From NCBI GenBank assembly GCA_964552325.1, contig CAZKHA010000173.1:1-7373 (forward strand): a DNA stretch of 7,373 bases, written 5' to 3'. A program made the position numbers and the translations under genes. Positions 6,056 through 7,373 of this stretch are shown piece by piece; the first letter of the stretch is position 1, and every line of letters begins with the position of its first letter. Source of the stretch: CAZKCK01 sp964552325. GTDB lineage: Bacteria; Bacteroidota; Bacteroidia; Bacteroidales; TTA-H9. Under the pieces are notes generated by a model, which did no database searches, was not told the DNA's origin, and was given only the letters and a program-made list of their open reading frames with translations.

Positions 6056-6415
6056 TTATTCGGTGTAAAGTTTCGAGTTGTCGATAAAGATAAGGTATTC
6101 CTTTATTTTATCACCTTCCATTTTAAAGGTATTGGAGAAATAACATACGTATGTGGAACCTGAATGCCGGGTGTAAGTTACGAGTCCATTGGTTATGAGG
6201 GTATCTGGATGTTCGAACACCTCCAGTTGGCTGTGTTTTATGCCTTTGATACTGCTAAAGAAGCCTTCTAAAAAGGGGAGTATCTGTGGCTTTCCAATAA
6301 CGGCTGGATGGTTGGCAAAACGAAAGATGCCATCCTCGGCCATAAAGCCGGTGAGTGCTGCCGCGTCCATGGAGTCAACGGCTTTAAAAACTTGTTCGAT
6401 ATAGTTGTTAAGCAT
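6056..6415 (-). CDS. NTF2-like / SnoaL-like small protein of unknown function
   Basis: This 119-residue cytosolic protein has the pattern of the NTF2-like superfamily (SnoaL-like domain). An N-terminal helix (YIEQVFKAVDSMD, 5-17) leads to AAALTGFMAEDGIFRFANHPAVIGK (about 18-42), where the conserved 'length of helix, acidic, aromatic' pattern lies. A second helix with a phenylalanine cluster follows (ILPFLEGFFSSI, 45-56), then alternating beta strands to the end (KIKEYLIFIDNSKLYTE). NTF2 folds form a cone-shaped pocket and include ketosteroid isomerases, dehydratases, polyketide cyclases and non-catalytic binders, so fold does not give function. It is 9 bp upstream of liuC and 73 bp downstream of liuB, so it is probably translated from the liu transcript. 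A role on an acyl-CoA intermediate or as an accessory to the carboxylase is only a guess. The ATG start is preceded by an AT-rich leader with no Shine-Dalgarno sequence. Confidence 0.82.
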   Translation of the reverse strand: MLNNYIEQVFKAVDSMDAAALTGFMAEDGIFRFANHPAVIGKPQILPFLEGFFSSIKGIKHSQLEVFEHPDTLITNGLVTYTRHSGSTYVCYFSNTFKMEGDKIKEYLIFIDNSKLYTE

Positions 6416-6432
6416 AATTATATTAGTGGGTT

Positions 6433-6463
6433 AATAAAACCAATCAGCTTTAGGCTGGCTGGT
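6433..6463 (-). terminator. Candidate intrinsic terminator or attenuator between liuB and the NTF2-like gene
   Basis: On the minus strand ACCAGCCAGC (6463-6454) can pair with GCTGATTGGT (6448-6439) around a 5-base loop (CTAAA). The stem has ten positions, one of them a G-T wobble and one a C-A mismatch. TTTTATT follows directly (6439-6433). It lies 26 bases after the liuB stop and 17 bases before the NTF2-like ATG. A leaky terminator here would set the carboxyltransferase level relative to the genes behind it. No clear promoter lies between the hairpin and the next gene, so full termination would be surprising. Confidence 0.45.
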
Positions 6464-6488
6464 ATAATGGATTGGATACCATATGCGT

Positions 6489-7373
6489 TTACATCCTGAA
6501 CACCCCAAATTGAGGCTCAGGATAAGGTTTGTTGAGCGACATGGCAATGCCCATGGCGAGGGCTTTTCGGGTGTCAACGGGATCAAGAATGCCGTCGTCC
6601 CAAAGCCTTGATGTGCTATAGTATGCCGAGCCTTCCTCTTCGTATTTTTTAAGGATGGAATGCCTGAGTTGGTCGCGTTCTTCGGCTTTCATCTCCTGCC
6701 CTTGTGCCTTTAGCTGCTCTTCTTTAACCTGAATCAGCACGCCTGCAGCTTGTTCGCCACCCATGACCGATATTTTGGAATTCGGCCACATAAACAGCAG
6801 CCTGGGGTCGTAAGCCCGGCCAGCCATGGCGTAATTGCCGGCCCCAAAAGAGCCTCCAAAAACAACCGTAAACCTTGGCACGCCTGAGTTGGCAACGGCA
6901 TGAACCAGTTTTGCGCCATCACGGGCAATGCCCCTGCGCTCATATTCTTTGCCGACAATAAAGCCTGTAATGTTTTGCAGAAAAATAATGGGCGTTTTGC
7001 GATGGGCACATAGTTCGATAAAATGTGCGCCTTTCAGGGAAGATTCAGAGAAAAATACCCCATTATTGGCCAAAATGCCAACCGGAAAACCCATAATCTT
7101 GGCAAAGCCAGTGACTAGGGTTGGGCCATAGCCAGCCTTAAATTCACTAAAGCGGCTGCCATCAACCATTCTGGCAATGATTTCGCGGGCATCCACAGGC
7201 TTGCGAAGGTCAACCGGGGCTAGGCCGTAAAGTTCTTCTGGATTGTAATACGGTTCTTCGGGCAAGCTTAAGTCAAGGGCTTGCCTGTATGGTTTTTTAA
7301 ACGATTGGAAGATGTGGCGGCAAATCTGAAGTGCATGGTGGTCGTTTTCGGCCAGGTGATCGGCAACTCCTGA
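6489..7373 (-). CDS. liuB: Methylcrotonyl-CoA carboxylase carboxyltransferase (beta) subunit, C-terminal part, 5' end outside the window
   Basis: The open frame runs to the window edge; 294 C-terminal residues of an expected 535 or so are visible. The subunit transfers the carboxyl group from LiuD-borne biotin to 3-methylcrotonyl-CoA, giving 3-methylglutaconyl-CoA. The first visible residues, SGVADHLAENDHHAL, already match MCC beta, so the in-frame TTG at 7263-7265 is an internal Leu codon, not the start. The C-terminal crotonase-like half holds two oxyanion-hole segments: NNGVFFSESSLKGAHF (fragment residues 103-118) and GGSFGAGNYAMAGRAYDP (about 173-190). WPNSKISVMGGEQAAGVL follows (about 196-213), a stretch typical of MCC and geranyl-CoA carboxylase beta and unlike propionyl-CoA carboxylase beta. 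YYSTSRLWDDGILDP lies near 251-265. The C-terminal FGVFRM resembles the end of animal MCC beta. The stop is TAA. It is probably the first or an early gene of the cluster; anything before it is out of view. Confidence 0.96.
   Translation of the reverse strand, partial: SGVADHLAENDHHALQICRHIFQSFKKPYRQALDLSLPEEPYYNPEELYGLAPVDLRKPVDAREIIARMVDGSRFSEFKAGYGPTLVTGFAKIMGFPVGILANNGVFFSESSLKGAHFIELCAHRKTPIIFLQNITGFIVGKEYERRGIARDGAKLVHAVANSGVPRFTVVFGGSFGAGNYAMAGRAYDPRLLFMWPNSKISVMGGEQAAGVLIQVKEEQLKAQGQEMKAEERDQLRHSILKKYEEEGSAYYSTSRLWDDGILDPVDTRKALAMGIAMSLNKPYPEPQFGVFRM

Noticed and set aside
7263..7265. TTG as the start codon of the carboxyltransferase gene
   Set aside because: The same frame continues without a stop to the window edge, and the extra 36 residues (SGVADH...) match MCC beta. 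The gene is simply cut by the window.

Overview
The window is a stretch of a bacterial chromosome in which all seven supported genes lie on the minus strand. It most likely comes from the Bacteroidota. Three things suggest this. None of the six visible start codons has a convincing Shine-Dalgarno sequence; the 5' leaders are A-rich or C-rich. The two usable promoter-like sites match the TAnnTTTG -7 box of that phylum. The protein sequences, including an NA37-family nucleoid-associated protein, also have that character. This is an inference; no taxonomic marker gene is present.

Reading in the direction of transcription (from 7373 down to 2036), the main content is a leucine and isovalerate catabolic (liu/mcc) gene cluster. 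It contains the C-terminal part of the methylcrotonyl-CoA carboxylase carboxyltransferase subunit (liuB, cut by the window edge), a small NTF2/SnoaL-like protein, a 3-methylglutaconyl-CoA hydratase (liuC), the biotin-carrying carboxylase subunit (liuD), and an acyl-CoA dehydrogenase. The two carboxylase subunits convert 3-methylcrotonyl-CoA to 3-methylglutaconyl-CoA. The hydratase then makes HMG-CoA. HMG-CoA lyase (liuE) is not in the window. The dehydrogenase sits where isovaleryl-CoA dehydrogenase (liuA) would be expected, but its active-site layout is that of the short-chain/butyryl type. Spacings are 73 bp (liuB to NTF2-like, holding a terminator-like hairpin), 9 bp, 9 bp, and 78 bp (liuD to dehydrogenase, holding a possible internal promoter and hairpins).

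Beyond a 144-bp gap with a possible promoter come two genes with no evident link to leucine catabolism: a class I SAM-dependent methyltransferase and, 19 bp further on, the NA37-family protein. Directly after the NA37 stop codon an 8-bp tandem repeat array (positions 1-87) runs off the left edge.

No stretch longer than 144 bp lacks a gene or repeat. I saw no tRNA, rRNA, CRISPR array, insertion sequence or phage gene. I did not find a clearly novel multi-gene system. The items most worth a second look are the two-variant octamer array, the non-canonical dehydrogenase, and the NTF2-like protein embedded in the catabolic operon.
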